A DNA stretch of 64,000 nucleotides from positions 19,353,036-19,417,035 of the forward strand of contig JAGTTD010000012.1 in the NCBI GenBank assembly GCA_018398585.1, given 5' to 3'. The translations under genes were made by a program, and so were the position numbers. This document shows, one piece after another, positions 1 to 12,200 of this stretch. This DNA comes from Simmondsia chinensis. Its lineage: Eukaryota > Streptophyta > Magnoliopsida > Caryophyllales > Simmondsiaceae. The notes beneath the pieces are model-generated. The model had not been told where the DNA came from and ran no database searches. It saw only the letters and a program-made list of their open reading frames with translations. Positions within the stretch are counted from its first letter, which is position 1. Each line of letters opens with the position of its first letter.

Positions 1-739
1 TCCTTTGGGACATGGAACAATATTTTATGGCTGCCCATGTCCGTAAGGAAGATAGGGTTGTCATGGCATCCATGCACTTGATGAGTGATGCTATGTTGTG
101 GTGGAGAACTCGTGTGTCCCAGCACGCTCATGGGAGATCTTAAAGAAAGACCTTCGTGACCAATTCTTCCCAAGTAACGCTTCGTGGTTGGCCCGTGAAT
201 CGTTGAAGGAACTTAAACAAAATGGTTCGGTTTGTGAGTATGTTAATGCTTTTAGTTTCATAATTTTAGAAATTAAAGACATGACGGATGAGGACAAATT
301 GTTTAATTTTATTTCGGGTCTCAAACCATGGGCTCAGCTACAGTTGAGGCTCCAAAAGGTCCAAGATCTTGCCTCTGCTTTGGCTGCAGCTGAATCTTTG
401 GTGGATTTTAATGTTGGCTATGACTTTAGTAGGAAGGACCACTTCAAGAAAGGAAAGAAATTTAACCTTAAATCCTTTCAAAATGGTAAGGGTCCTGCCA
501 CTAAACCTAACAACATTAAGATTTTAGCACAAATAGACGGGAATGAAAAAGGAAAAGTTCCTAAGTCTATTGCTTGTTTCATAAGTGATGGTCTACACTT
601 CGCTAGGAATTGCCCTAACAAACAACCCTTAAGTGCTGTTGTTCAGCAGGATGAAGTTGAGGATGAGGATCACGAGCCATCTCCTTCTCATATGAGAATG
701 AGCTCGCTAAAGTTGAAGGACAAAATAGTTTATGGGTGA
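1..739 (+). pseudogene. Ty3/gypsy gag remnant (retrotrans_gag plus damaged zinc knuckle)
   Basis: The start of the window reads in one frame as a gag core (YFMAAHVRKEDRV, then MLWWRTRV), shifts frame near 100-125, and continues in the frame 98-739 with LKKDLRDQFFP, LKELKQNGSVCEYV and FISGLKPWAQLQL. A basic linker follows and a CCHC-like motif near residues 160-172 in which the second Cys is Ser (CFISDGLHFARNC). No protease or RT follows. This could be a gag-only (TR-GAG type) element or a truncated gypsy element. Frameshift and lost Cys show that it is dead. Confidence 0.8.
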
Positions 740-909
740 TGCGTAGGGTGCTGGTCATCCAAGCAGGCCGGTGGGCTGCTGTTTTGTTGATGTTTTATGT
801 TTAGCTTATGATTATGTTTTATTGGGCTCCGTCGTTTTGGAGGCTTTTGATGTAATTTTCATTTTGATGCTTTCGCTTATGTTGTTTTCGATGGTCGTTT
901 AACTTGATG

Positions 910-949
<40 letters not shown>

Positions 950-2985
950 CTATCAAATGTGTAGCTTAGCGGTGCATCTAATGGACTTGAATGCCCCTAA
1001 ATGAGCCTTGAAACGAATGAACTTCTAATGGACCAACTAATGGACTAGTATGTAACCTAATATATGCTAGAACTAATGGACAAATGAGACTCTGTCAAAG
1101 CACCTAACGGACTTGTGTGCACAAGGACATGTTAGTATAAACGAGTGAAATTGCGTCAAAGTACCTGATAGATTTAGTTGCATGAGGATTTGTATAAGCC
1201 TAGCTGGTTCGTGTGAACCTTAGACTAGTGTTAGGCATGATTAGAAGAGGATGTCGCTGGTTCCCATGAAATGACTAAGGCAACGGATGACCAAAGTTAG
1301 TTTCTTGGGGTACTTACACTTCCTGCCGAGGACGTCAGTTTCTTTTGGTGGGGCAGGTTTGTAAGACCCTTGACATTGGGATGCCGCACGCAGGGTGATG
1401 CCCGATGTTAGGCACATCGTGCTCCGAAGCGCGCTGACATAGTCACTTGGTGCACAAACCTCTAGTGCTTGGTTGGATGTCAGCACCTAGATTTTAGTGA
1501 TGACATGGGACATAAAGAACCTTGACCCAAGTGTGATCCATAGAGGGCATGCACGCTTGAAGCAACGCCTTGATCTAGTTATGTACCACTAGTCAAGCGC
1601 ATGATCCTACTCAAGCGGGTGCACGTTAGTTGCGCCGCACTTGTTAAAGACGGACCCTTGACTAAGAGCAACGCACGCATTATGCGGATACGAGATGGAC
1701 ATCGATAAGCTCAAGTGTATACTCAGTGCACATCCTTTGTATGGATGAGCCGGGCTAATGGACATGACATCGACGGAGGGCCATGGGCTTGTTGCACAGC
1801 ACTGAACCAAGGCGCACGGGTCAGTGGCATTACGTGCACAAGCAAGGACAAGGCATGTAAAGCTAAGTCCTAACGCACCGGATTGGATGCACCGCGCTAG
1901 TGTGACAATGGACTCTCACCAAGATGCAATATGGCACCAACTCGAGACGGACCTTGAGGGTGTCAGAGCATTGACGTTAACTTAGAGCGGGACAATAGAC
2001 ACTCTTATGTTAAGGCCTTGACTTGCAGATGGGTCTAAGGTTTGCGTAGGCAAGGCGCAGCACCAACGAGCAGTGCACAGGCACTGAGCACAAGCACGGG
2101 TACTAGGTGATAAGCGCTGGGATCGCTGGATGCCAAGGTACGCGGCACAAGTGTTTAGCTGGGCCCGTGGAGGTGCAGGGCATGCGTTGGCTTGCGCATG
2201 AGATGGCAGGCACGCGCACTAGGTGTGCAATGCTGCGCACCCCAGTGGGCCTCCATAGGTTACGCACTGGGTGCGCGTAGCGTACGTGGCTGTGGGGTGA
2301 CATGCGCAGGCCTTGTTTAGGCACGGCGCTGGGTGTGCACAATGCAACGCATGGTACATGAACACTTGGAAAGCCTTGCACATATGGAAAAGTGCTTGGC
2401 ACGTGCGGGTCACGTGACTTGACGGTTATTGAGCTTGGGACGTGGAATCTTTGAAGAAAGACCCTTGACCAGATGTACGAAGGATTTGAACAGAGCTTTG
2501 ACCCGATAACTGCAATAGAAAATGGAGGGAAGCTGACCTGGTAACCACTCCTTGGGTGGGAAAAGCAGCAGGGGGTATTTGTTGACTGGAATTTGACCTA
2601 GTAACTGCCCCTTGAAGAGGCGCCCTTTAAGAGGAATGGGGAACAAGCTTAATTGAGGCGCTGCCAGCTGTCCGGAGTAGTTACCCCACTGCCAAATTAT
2701 GGGTAACTGCTGGGAAATGTTATAAAAAGGTGCCGCTTGTCCAGATTTGGGGCATTCGATTCTTGTATCATATTTTTAGTCAATTTTAGAGTGAGCTGAG
2801 TGCTTTTCATTGTAAATTCGAAAGAGTACTCAAGTAATAAAAGTTGTCCCTTGTGTCTTGTGTTCCATTACTTATGTCTATGCTTGTTTACGTTTAAATT
2901 TCGCTGTGCTTGTGTATGCTTACGTGTGTTGTAGGCTAAGTGAGGAGTAATCTTACTGTCATCACAGGTAGTCAACAAATTATCT
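740..2985. other. Non-coding 3' part of a gag-bearing retroelement, LTR-like at its end
   Basis: No gene is visible; the ORFs here are short and of skewed composition. The last 330 bp look like a plus-strand LTR: a TATA box (TATAAAAAGG) near 2721, an AATAAA-like site near 2837, and an end in CATCACA near 2967. A matching LTR copy is not in the window, so the start of the LTR cannot be set. GC-rich, CpG-rich stretches at 1300-2410 contrast with the AT-rich surroundings. Confidence 0.4.
911..948. repeat. (TA)n microsatellite
   Basis: About eighteen consecutive TA units follow the gag remnant. Confidence 0.9.
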
Positions 2986-3344
2986 GTAACAGTGAGCAAG
3001 ATGGATATAGGGCGAGTATGGTGGGACATGTATAACATTTTACTCATACCAGTTCCATATTCATGGCATATATTTTCATATGTACCCTAACTGTATGCTG
3101 TACCAACTACTCATCCCACTTGCATCCTTACCTGAAGATAATAGGTTCTATCTCCAAATTATGAAATGCAAGCCCACTAATAATGAAATCATGGTCTTAA
3201 CCATCCATTTAATTAGTATCCGGATCATTACTATTCATAACCTAGCTAGTTCTCCTTTTTTAGTGCATATTTTTGACTTGTGATCTACATGTAATTTTCA
3301 GAATGTATCTTTTACATAATATGGCTGGTTAGAGTAAAGTTTTA

Positions 3345-3701
3345 GGGTTATTTTTGTTAAAAGTTCATATACTTTATCCATTATATTAATTTAATCCCTG
3401 TATAATTTAAAATGTGTCAATTTGGTCCTTAGAGAAAAACGTATGTTAAGTTTTAATAAAGTTTTTAATACTTCGGTCATGAGTTGAGTTAAATTGAGTA
3501 AACAGATAAATTTATAATAAGTTACTTACATCTAACATAATTTTGCCGTTAATAAATACATCGTTAACTTAACTTAAATTTGACCAAATGACTAAATTGA
3601 CACATTTTTAATTGTTCAGGGACTAAATCAATACAAATAAAAGTATAAGAACTAAATTGACATAATGTGCAAAGTATAGGGACCTTTAACGTAAATAATC
3701 C
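3345..3701. mobile_element. MULE-type MITE A (357 bp, long TIRs)
   Basis: The first and last 100 bp are imperfect inverted repeats (GGGTTATTTTTGTTAAA against GGATTATTTACGTTAAA). A 9-bp target duplication flanks it with one mismatch: aaagtttta at 3336-3344 and taagtttta at 3702-3710. The 9-bp duplication is typical of the Mutator superfamily. It has no coding capacity. Confidence 0.8.
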
Positions 3702-3729
3702 TAAGTTTTAATTATCATAGCAAAGTAGT

Positions 3730-4242
3730 CGGGAAAGATCCAGTGCTGTGGGCGTTTCCACCGTCAATTGTGCTATGGGAGGAGTAATTGAGATATTTTT
3801 TAATTCTAAAATTATTTAAATTATATTATATCAAATAATTTAATATTATGTAATAATTTTAATATTTAAATAAACTTATTTATTTAATTATTTATAGTAA
3901 AATGTTCAAATAAATTTATTTATTTGACTATTTATTATTTATGTACTCATTGAATTTATATTAAAAATATCAAAATAACTTATTATATTTTTATTATTAT
4001 TCACTATGTTAACATATTTTACATAAAATTCAAATTTATTTAAATATTAAAATTATTATTTAATATAAATTATTTTATGTAATATTAAAACTATTTAAAT
4101 ATTTTAATTTATACATTAAATTTATTTTATATAATATAATTTAAATAATTTTTAAAATTAAAAAAATTTCAATTACCGCCTCACCCCCTCCCTCCCTCCG
4201 TACAATTGGCTGCGAAAATGTCCACAGCACCAGATATTGAAC
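3730..4242. mobile_element. MULE-type MITE B (513 bp, long TIRs)
   Basis: Terminal inverted repeats contain CAGTGCTGTGG and its complement CCACAGCACC; similarity continues inward for about 90 bp. A perfect 9-bp target duplication caaagtagt lies at 3721-3729 and 4243-4251. The middle is extremely AT-rich. Internal sequence differs from MITE A, so it is another family. Confidence 0.87.
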
Positions 4243-4251
4243 CAAAGTAGT

Positions 4252-5728
4252 AACAACAGATGAATTACTCCGTGGAAATCACTGTCCTTTTCCATTTTGT
4301 ACCTATATATAGTTTGTCAACGTTCCATCACCGACAATCAATTCAATTAGTACAATTCTTCATAAATATTGGTGGTTAGCCGCTAATATATACTCGCTTT
4401 CTCCAGAACCAATGTGGTGCAAAGATGGACCTTCATCCTGATATTTTTGGAATTTTAAGCAAAAATTTTAAAAAAGTTCTACATATACAATAAATTATAA
4501 TAATTTTGAACATAAAATTTACTAATATTAAAAGTTGATACTTTAAAAACTATCGCCCAAAAAATTTGGAGCCCCTAAAATACGGGGGCCCCTAACAGTT
4601 ACTTGGGCTGCTTAGGGTTATATGATTAGCACTGGGTGCAAGTGAGTCAAGTAGCAAGTACGGGGCGGATATACATGGCAACAAAAGTCACGGGTATGGA
4701 GCTGATACAGGTGTAATATTGTATTTGCCCTTCTCAATACCCACCCCATATCTAACCATACCTGCCACATGTACATCTAAATTTGTATTATTTGATTTAA
4801 AAATTAAAAAATATTGCCCAACTTAATAATTACAATTTATCTATCAAGTATTATAACATAATGCAATTATAATTTTAAAACATAACACTAAAAGATTATA
4901 ATAGGTGGATATGAATAATTATTAAGTACTCATATTAGGACAAGCATAGGGTTGGGTATTATAGGACCCATTTGATACCCACGGGTGATGGCATGGATAC
5001 TATAGTATGAGCTTGTATCTGTCAAGATGTGTATGAGTATCCATTTAATACCTGTGACAAGTGATAAGGCTGGTGGTGCATACAGATTTTAGTAGCAGTT
5101 GGGAGAATGTAAGAGGCACCCCCTGCTTTACTCCATTGCTATCCCTGCTCTTATCATTAAAAGAAATTATAGTTCGAGATTATACTAGCAAATTGGTAAA
5201 CTTAGTTTTAAGCAGGCCAAACATGTTCTTAAAAAAAATAAAAATAAATAAACATGTCAAATTAAACATAACTACAAATCTTGGTTCGTATTTGTATCAT
5301 GTTATCATGTGATGTTATATTTGTCCAACACAACTTGTGAAAGCATAGTATATTTCCAGTGGGGCCATATGAGTAAGATGAGATGAAGGAATTGTTTGAA
5401 TGCATAGATTTCATCGAGACCTCTCCCCGTCTGTCTCGCAAAATTTTGTTTGTTATTCCGTTCCCTCTTGTATTTTTTTGTCAACATTTTTTTACCCAAA
5501 AAACAAAATTAATGGAGCAGGTTGGACTGCTCAGAACTTTTGACAACCAAAAACGTAAAAATAAAAAAATAAAATAAAATACTCAAATACTAGAAACAAG
5601 AATACAAAGAAAGTGAAGGAATTGGATGATTCCATTCATGATTACAACACCGATTTATAATACAAATCTAGGAATAATGCCAAAAGATTAAAAATATCTT
5701 CTTGCAAGAGCTAGAATCCTAAGCTAAT
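4252..5728. other. No gene recognised
   Basis: AT-rich spacer. 4660-5050 has scattered words such as acccacggg and gggtatgg on both strands, suggesting an old fold-back element, but no borders could be set. ORFs at 5061-5577 have no recognisable content. Confidence 0.5.
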
Positions 5729-6500
5729 AATGTTGGAACTTTGGGAGCAGTGTGCTTCAATTTCGATGTAAACGAACTCGAGGTGAGTTCTTGTCTTTGG
5801 ATAGTGCTCGAGGCTGCAAGCTCGAGCTTATGCTCTCTTTCCAAGCTGACCTTGAGGGTGCTGCCTCAAGGTACTATCCTTGCTCCAAGCTCGAGCTCGA
5901 GTACTCGTTTTTTTATTGTGTTAACTCCCAATGTTCCAATAACTGTTCCTTCCATAACTGAACCTGTATTCTTAACTCCCCCATATCCATCAGTTTCCTT
6001 GTTGAGGCCAAATTTTTAGACCATAATCTTTTTCTCAATGTGCAAGTTTTTTGTGTATAAATACCACCATTTCATAGTTTGTCTAATACATTGAAATTCA
6101 CAAAAATATTTATCTTTTCAACTCTCTTATTTTCTCCCAAAGTTCATCCTTTCTTTCTTCCATTACCAAACAAGTTGAGGCGTACTCTAATCCATCTTCC
6201 TATAATACATTACTAAGGTGCACACCGTGTTAACCCTAGAGTCGAAGTGCCAGTGGTCCTATTGTACCTATGTAGGGGCATAACGACTTAAGCCAGTGGA
6301 GCTCTCTATGGTCTATTCCCTCCTTACTATTTTATATTCTTCCTAGAGCTCTCATTTTGTTGTTCATTTTGTAATCCTCAAGATCCGTTTAATTGAACTT
6401 GAGCTCAACTTTTATTGTATTAAAATTATAGTTTGATCACTTATTTGCCTTATTTTCCCAATAATCTAAGTCATTTAACTAAAACGAGTAATTACAATAT
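5729..6500 (+). mobile_element. Probable Ty1/copia 5' LTR remnant
   Basis: Starts TGTTGGAACTTTGGG, has a TATA-like GTGTATAAATACC near 6052 and pyrimidine-rich sequence downstream, and leads directly into a copia gag start. No second LTR is in the window and no primer binding site is clear, so borders are estimates. Confidence 0.45.
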
Positions 6501-6771
6501 GACTTATGAAGGCTTTATTATTCCTGATATGTCTAAAATTGAGCCTTTGAATGGAAAGAACTACAATATGTAGGCTAATAAAATGGAGTTCTTTTTAGAC
6601 CAAATTGAGATTCATTACACTCTCTTTGATGATAGAGCCCGCCCCACCGAGGTCCATTGTGGGCACATCATCATATCAGACCTTGCGAGTAATTGGGCTA
6701 TCACAAAAAAAGCATGTCATTTACATACTCATCTCATGCAGGCTACCCATAACTTTCTTCCTAGACAGTAA
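6499..6771 (+). pseudogene. Ty1/copia gag N-terminus, broken
   Basis: Starts at ATG 6499. It reads MSKIEPLNGKNYNM, a TAG at 6571-6573 where copia gag has Trp, then ANKMEFFLDQIEIHYTLF. The pattern of a sugar-free PLxGxNYxxW motif followed by KMxxFLxQ is typical of copia gag (UBN2 family). It loses similarity after about residue 45 and ends at 6771. No pol follows. Confidence 0.7.
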
Positions 6772-7079
6772 TGGAGCCAAAAAATTGGGTTATAAAGCCA
6801 CTGAAACTCCCCTCATTCTTTATTAATGCAGCCGATGAGGCCTAGCACTTGATGTTGAAAAAATTTCCGGTGACAACTTCGGGGGCGCTTTATTCTACTT
6901 CAATATGTTTTTTCATACAGTCGGGGAGGTGTGACATAATTTTGGAATGTCCTTGGTTGTCACCTGTCAGGCTAGTGAGCCTAGATATATAAAGAATTTG
7001 CAAGCATCCATTACATTGAGTCAAGTTTATCCCCTTAAGAGTATAGATCGGAACTCTGTACGTGTTGTACACCTAAAAC

Positions 7080-7832
7080 ATGAATCAATACTTTTACATC
7101 AACCCATACAAGTGGCCATGTTATGCACAATTCAAAATAGATATTATTCAAGAAAAACTTGAAGAAAAATTTAAAAAAAACATTGAACATACAAGTCCAA
7201 AATCTGTGCCAAGAAAAGCACTTTTTTATGAAAATATAGAATTTGTTCACATAAATGAAGAATATAAGATAAAAGAATATCATAATATGTTAGAACTTTT
7301 TGAATATTAGAGACATATATACAAAGATCCAAACTTAAGTGTTAACGAAAGAAACACACTATTAAAACAAACGCAACAAGCATATGAGCAAAATGAAAAG
7401 CTGCTTAAATATTTTAATTTTCAACTAGAAGGCCTAAACACAGACTCTAGTGATGATGAAAAAGAATCTATTAAAGCAATAAACGATGATGACTCATCAG
7501 ACGAAGAAGAAGAACCTTCCAAATTAAATCTCGACGATGAAGATACAGTTAGGAGTCTAGCAAGAAGAAAAAGAAAGGTTGACCATAGAACTGACTCTGA
7601 ACTACCTGAAGAAAATTGGCATCAAAGCCGCTCCGACGATACAATTGTAAATTATCTTCTATCTTTTCCTGTAAAATATTTATCATCAGACTATTTTAAA
7701 ACTATAGATGGACAACGAATCTTCATCACAAAAAATGCGATGGATTTTGAAAATAACTACTATAAAGAAGCTCAAGATTTGTTAAAAAAGCTAGCAAATC
7801 GAGATTATGGCCTAGACATTCTAGTCCTCTAA
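7080..7832 (+). pseudogene. Unidentified 250-codon frame with one internal stop
   Basis: From ATG 7080 the frame is open to TAA 7830-7832 except for one TAG at 7308-7310. A TAA lies two codons before the ATG, so the start fits a real 5' end. The product would be lysine- and acid-rich: a helical first half (EKLEEKFKKNIEH), an acidic centre (DDDSSDEEEE), a basic cluster RRKRK that could be a nuclear localisation signal, and a C-terminal part with YYKEAQDLLKKL. The composition is that of a protein, unlike the surrounding junk. I do not recognise the family. A virus- or pararetrovirus-derived structural protein is one guess, a retroelement accessory protein another. Neither is supported by a diagnostic motif. 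Confidence 0.5.
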
Positions 7833-8049
7833 TATAGTTGTTGACCGTAACCTACGACTATTGAGGAGGCCCTTCTGCTCCTCAAGCTGCATTTTCACCA
7901 GTCTCAAACCAAATGAAGCAGCTAGCAAAGTAACTGATGCTTTAATCGAGGTGACAAGGTGTATTTATAGCTATACCCCTATGCTCGACTCTCAATACCA
8001 AAAAAAAAAAAAAAGAAGCAGCCTGGTCCACATGTTGTCCCCTGATTAT

Positions 8050-8400
8050 TACAATTTATAGTCCTTGACAAAGTTTGTCGAGCGGATTATAGATTGGACC
8101 TGCCTTTAATAGCAAGCATACATCCTGTTTTCCGTCAGTCCCTACTTAAGAAGTACCACGGCCTAGCACCGACCTCTACCGCGATGGCTAGAGAGAGTTG
8201 AAGAAACCCACTCCGCTAGTATCCGACATTATTCTTAACTGGCGCATGGTCCAATATCGAAACTAGACAGTTACAACGTCCTGGTAAAATGAAAAGACCA
8301 TCCAGCTAAGGCCATGCCACCACATGGGAATCAGTGGTTCACGTATTCTGGCCATTATGTTATGGACAAGGATCTTCCGGACCAGAGAGTCAAGCACTGA
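8050..8400 (+). pseudogene. Ty3/gypsy integrase C-terminus and chromodomain remnant
   Basis: One frame gives DKVCRADYRLDLP followed by SIHPVFRQSLLKKYHG, the usual linker at the end of gypsy integrase. Later, in shifted frames, NWRMVQYRN and ATTWES resemble a chromodomain. Several stops and frameshifts make it non-functional. Confidence 0.65.
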
Positions 8401-8591
8401 CACATGATCACAGCCAAACCCACCTTAATCCGCAGCAATATAAATGGGCTTATTAGTGCAAGCCCCCACTATGTAATTAGTGCAAGCCCATGATCCCATT
8501 TTCAGCTGAAGGTCTGCACAAGAAGGGCCCCACTATGTAACATGTTTTCAGTTGCATTTGGTACTTTGCATAAAAATAAGCATTAATTATA

Positions 8592-8910
8592 GGATAAATT
8601 ACATATTAGTACCCTAAGGTTTAGTATATTAATATTTTAGTCCACAAACTTACAAAAGTTAACTTGTCATTATTTATCGGTAAACCCACCATCCTCCCAC
8701 TATTTCGATTATCTCAAACATCAAGCGCAATATTATTACACCGCTAGTGAAGAATAGTTGGATGATAAACCTATTTTACACCCTTACATCCAGTCATTTG
8801 GACCATTTTATTAAATTAATGTAATTTTTGGACTAAAACACCATTTCGCGAAATTTGTGGACTAAAGTATTAATACACCAAACCTTATAGTACTAATATG
8901 TAAATTGCCC
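8592..8910. mobile_element. MULE-type MITE C (319 bp)
   Basis: Inverted termini: GGATAAATTACATATTAGTA at the left and GGGCAATTTACATATTAGTA on the other strand at the right, extending about 60 bp. A 9-bp duplication with one mismatch (ttaattata at 8583-8591, ttaattgta at 8911-8919). It sits about 35 bp beyond the possible poly(A) signal of the host gene. Confidence 0.82.
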
Positions 8911-9134
8911 TTAATTGTATTGACTAAGCTGAAGAACATTCTTGTTTATTTTTCATCCTTTTGTTCATTTCTTCCCCTTCTCCCCTCTCTTTTCTACTAA
9001 TTTCCATTCAATCCCGGTTGAAACACTAAGAAAACGCTTCATTTTATATCACTGTTAGCATACACAAGAATCGTCGAGTCTCAAAATTACCGAGTTCAAG
9101 TCTCTAAAACCAATTTGACGTACCAGAAAAGTGA

Positions 9135-9248
9135 CTAGACAATCTTGAGTTCTTTCAACCAGGATGTGTGGAGAGGGCATGGATCTGGTTTCCCTTCTGC
9201 AATTGCCTTCCCTGAGATTGAATAGAACCATCCATTTCTCCATTTAAA
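9135..9248 (-). CDS. Exon 5 (last) of the Rossmann-type protein gene
   Basis: Acceptor TTGTAG, then 37 codons from [10 protein letters not shown] to SWLKELKIV and a TAG stop at 9135-9137. The overlapping minus-strand ORF 9055-9243 is another frame of the same DNA and is not real. A possible poly(A) signal (AATAAA on the minus strand) lies at 8945-8950, 185 nt past the stop. Confidence 0.9.
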   Translation of the reverse strand, partial: FKWRNGWFYSISGKAIAEGKPDPCPLHTSWLKELKIV

Positions 9249-12200
9249 CTACAACCACCAGGGCGAAACCGTAAGAAACAGTTCAAATTGAACAAAACCT
9301 CGCTACTTTTTTATGGAAATGTTAAAAAAGCTTTTTAAGCCTCTATATTTGTAGTATTCATTATAATAATTACCTAAAAGAGTGATTTTTGTTTAAATTG
9401 CAGAAAACAACTCTACCTTTTTTCTAAAACAAGAACTCTCTTTTAAAAGTAAAACAAAATGCTTTACACCTTTCAAGAGCAAAATAATCCTAAAAATTAT
9501 CCTTAACGGTCAACATAACAGATTAGGGTAAAGTGGTGAAATTCTGAACAATGACGGCGTAAAGTAACTTTTTTATTTTTATTTTTTTGGTGAGGCTTTT
9601 TTTTTTCCCCCCCTTGTTTCCAAACCAAAAGACAGAAAGGTTTTCTTTAGTTTACCCAAAAAATTAAGATATACTCACCGTGAAAATTCTTTTACTGTAT
9701 CCTAATATTCTCTCTATTCACAATTTTTTGGTTCCTCTATTCTCAACTTCTATGTTTGAATAAGATTTTTATATTCAAAATTTGTATCTTTTTATACTAT
9801 GGTGTTTTAGTTATATTATGCAGAGTTGGAAATACCTCTTTTTAGAATCGAGTGTTTAGATACATATTTTTTTTTAAAAAAAAAATCACCAATTACAGTG
9901 AATATAAATCAAGAATGATGGTGCGCATTGGTAGTGGACCATGGTTCTACAGTGAATCACAGTGGTTCCAAGTCAAGATGTTCGATGATAGCAAGCCTTA
10001 GTTGTGAAAGTGATAGTTACAGCCAAGCTATGGTAATAAGAAATAGGGTACCCCTGTTGAGTAAAAGTGGACCAAGGTGAGGCGAGCCATGATGGTGGTG
10101 AACGGTAGACATCTTCTTTGCCAATAGATGAATATTTCAAACGGATACTTCTCGAAAAGTTAACAGTCACTTTGAAATATTTGGTGCACGGGATATAACT
10201 TCCGAGAATAAACTAAGCTATATTAACATTTTCAGCAGAAAAAGAAGTCAAAGTGCGAAACACAATGTTATATTTACCCAAAAAAGGGGAGAGAAAAATC
10301 ATTCAGACAAAAAGTCAACAATTATTCTACAAAACGGCTAGAAAGGATGAAATTTAAGACACGTTTTGTCCAGCTATAAAGGGGGGTTTAGTAAATAAAG
10401 GTAATTTTTATCCCTTTTAATTCACTCAAAAATTTAATTCACTCTATAATTGAAAGGAACTGAAAACTTTTTTTCCATATGTAAAATCTAAGTCGATTTT
10501 GGCAAATGACATTAAAATTAGATCATAAAATTGTAATTTAAATTCCAAAAGTGCCTTGCTGCTTGCTATTTTATACTCTCTCTGTGCTATTGTCGTTAGG
10601 CTTTTCAGATTGGGGGTCCTCGAACACAGTCACCCTTTGGGATAGTACCTTGAAGGAGTAAGGCTACGTTTGGGGGACCCTGCATCCCTTAAGGCAGTGG
10701 GTGGTGGTGGTAATGGTGTTGTATTTAGATAAACAAATGTTGGAGCTATAATTCTTAAAAGAGCACAACGCACCTTGAGTTTCAGATCAATCATGGTGGA
10801 TCATATCAAATTAAGTCAATTAGGTTTGGGCCAATCGAATTGAGGTACTTTTGAGTTTGCCAGTACGGACCAAATCATTTCAAGTTCGACTCATCTTAGG
10901 TTTGGGTCAATAAAGTTGAGTTTCGAGATCCAAGTCAGTTTGGGTCAGGACCAAGTCAAGTTGAGTCAATTAGGTTTGAGTCATTTCGATTTCGGGTCAA
11001 TTGGATGGGTCATTTAGGTTTCAAGTCATCTCAAGTTGGATCAAATTCGAGTCAATTCTAAGAAGGTTTAGGCCATTTTGGTTTTACTCATCTCGTGTTT
11101 TCAAAGCGGTTGGTTAATTTTGGTTTTTCGGTACATAAGTCAAATCCAAGTTGGGTCTTGGGTTTTGAATCATCTTGGATTTGAGTCCATCGATTTATTC
11201 ATTTTGTACCTCAAGTCCAATCAGCTTGTGTCCGGGTCATCTTAGATTATTGATCCCAATGGGTTCATTGAGGTTTTAAGTCCCAACACGCAAGCACCAG
11301 ATCCCATTAGAACTCTGAAGTTAAGTGTGCTTGGGCGAGAGTAGTACCAAGATAGGTAACCTCCTGGGAAGTCCTCGTGTTGTACTCCTCAGGTTGGGGA
11401 TTCTTGGAAACATCTTCCCTTTAGGGTGCCCTTGGGGCACTGGAAATGTTGCTAATGAGTCAAATCCAGGTTGGGCCTAATCATTCGGATTAGAGTTATT
11501 TCAGATTTCATATCAATTTGGTTAGGTCACTTTAGATTTCGAGTTTTTGGAGTTAGTATAGAACTCCAAATTCTTCTACCCAAACCCAACCAAGTAGAAT
11601 GCATGTTTTATTTATAAACCACTTTAAAAGAATTATACTTTGTAATTGTAATTCCAATTATAATAAGTTAATCAAACAATAAAAATGGAACAATAAACTC
11701 TGATTGCAATCCCATGATCCAATTCCAAGGACAGGACCTAAATGTTTTTTGGGGGTAACTTGGATGGGCCATGAAAAGTTACCTCTTTAACGGCCGTTGG
11801 GAAGTGTGCCACAGCACGTGAGTAAGCACATAACCTCTCTTCCAAGCCTTTATCAAATACAATGCCCTTCTCTGCTGCAGCAGCATTTGCAAGTTCTGCA
11901 ATGAGGCTGGATACCTGAAAAGTACCAAACCAATGTATTCCTGTGTTAAGAGAGTTTTAGTAACAGTTGTAATGTAAGGAACTTTGAGCTAGCTATTATG
12001 CAATTAGCTGTTAAGTAGAGGTACTTTTGTATTAGATTCCATAATGCATGTATATTCTATTGAAGCATATTTGTAACTACCATATGGGTATCAAAATTGA
12101 AGATCGTATGACTAATCATTCAAATTTGTGCACGAATCAGGCATAAACGCAACTTATGTTACCTTAAAACTAACACTATGATCAGTACTTGTTAATACCC

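Noticed and set aside
1241..2646. Several minus-strand ORFs of 64-99 codons
   Set aside because: They overlap each other, are rich in Cys, His and Pro because of local base composition, and show no motif.
7080..7832. Firm assignment of this frame to a plant virus family
   Set aside because: No diagnostic motif such as a zinc knuckle, movement-protein core or RT is present; only composition hints at it.
11283..11389. A genuine 5S rRNA gene
   Set aside because: It is diverged, lacks a tandem neighbour and continues straight into a retroposon tail; the 30335 copy does the same and is bordered by a target duplication.
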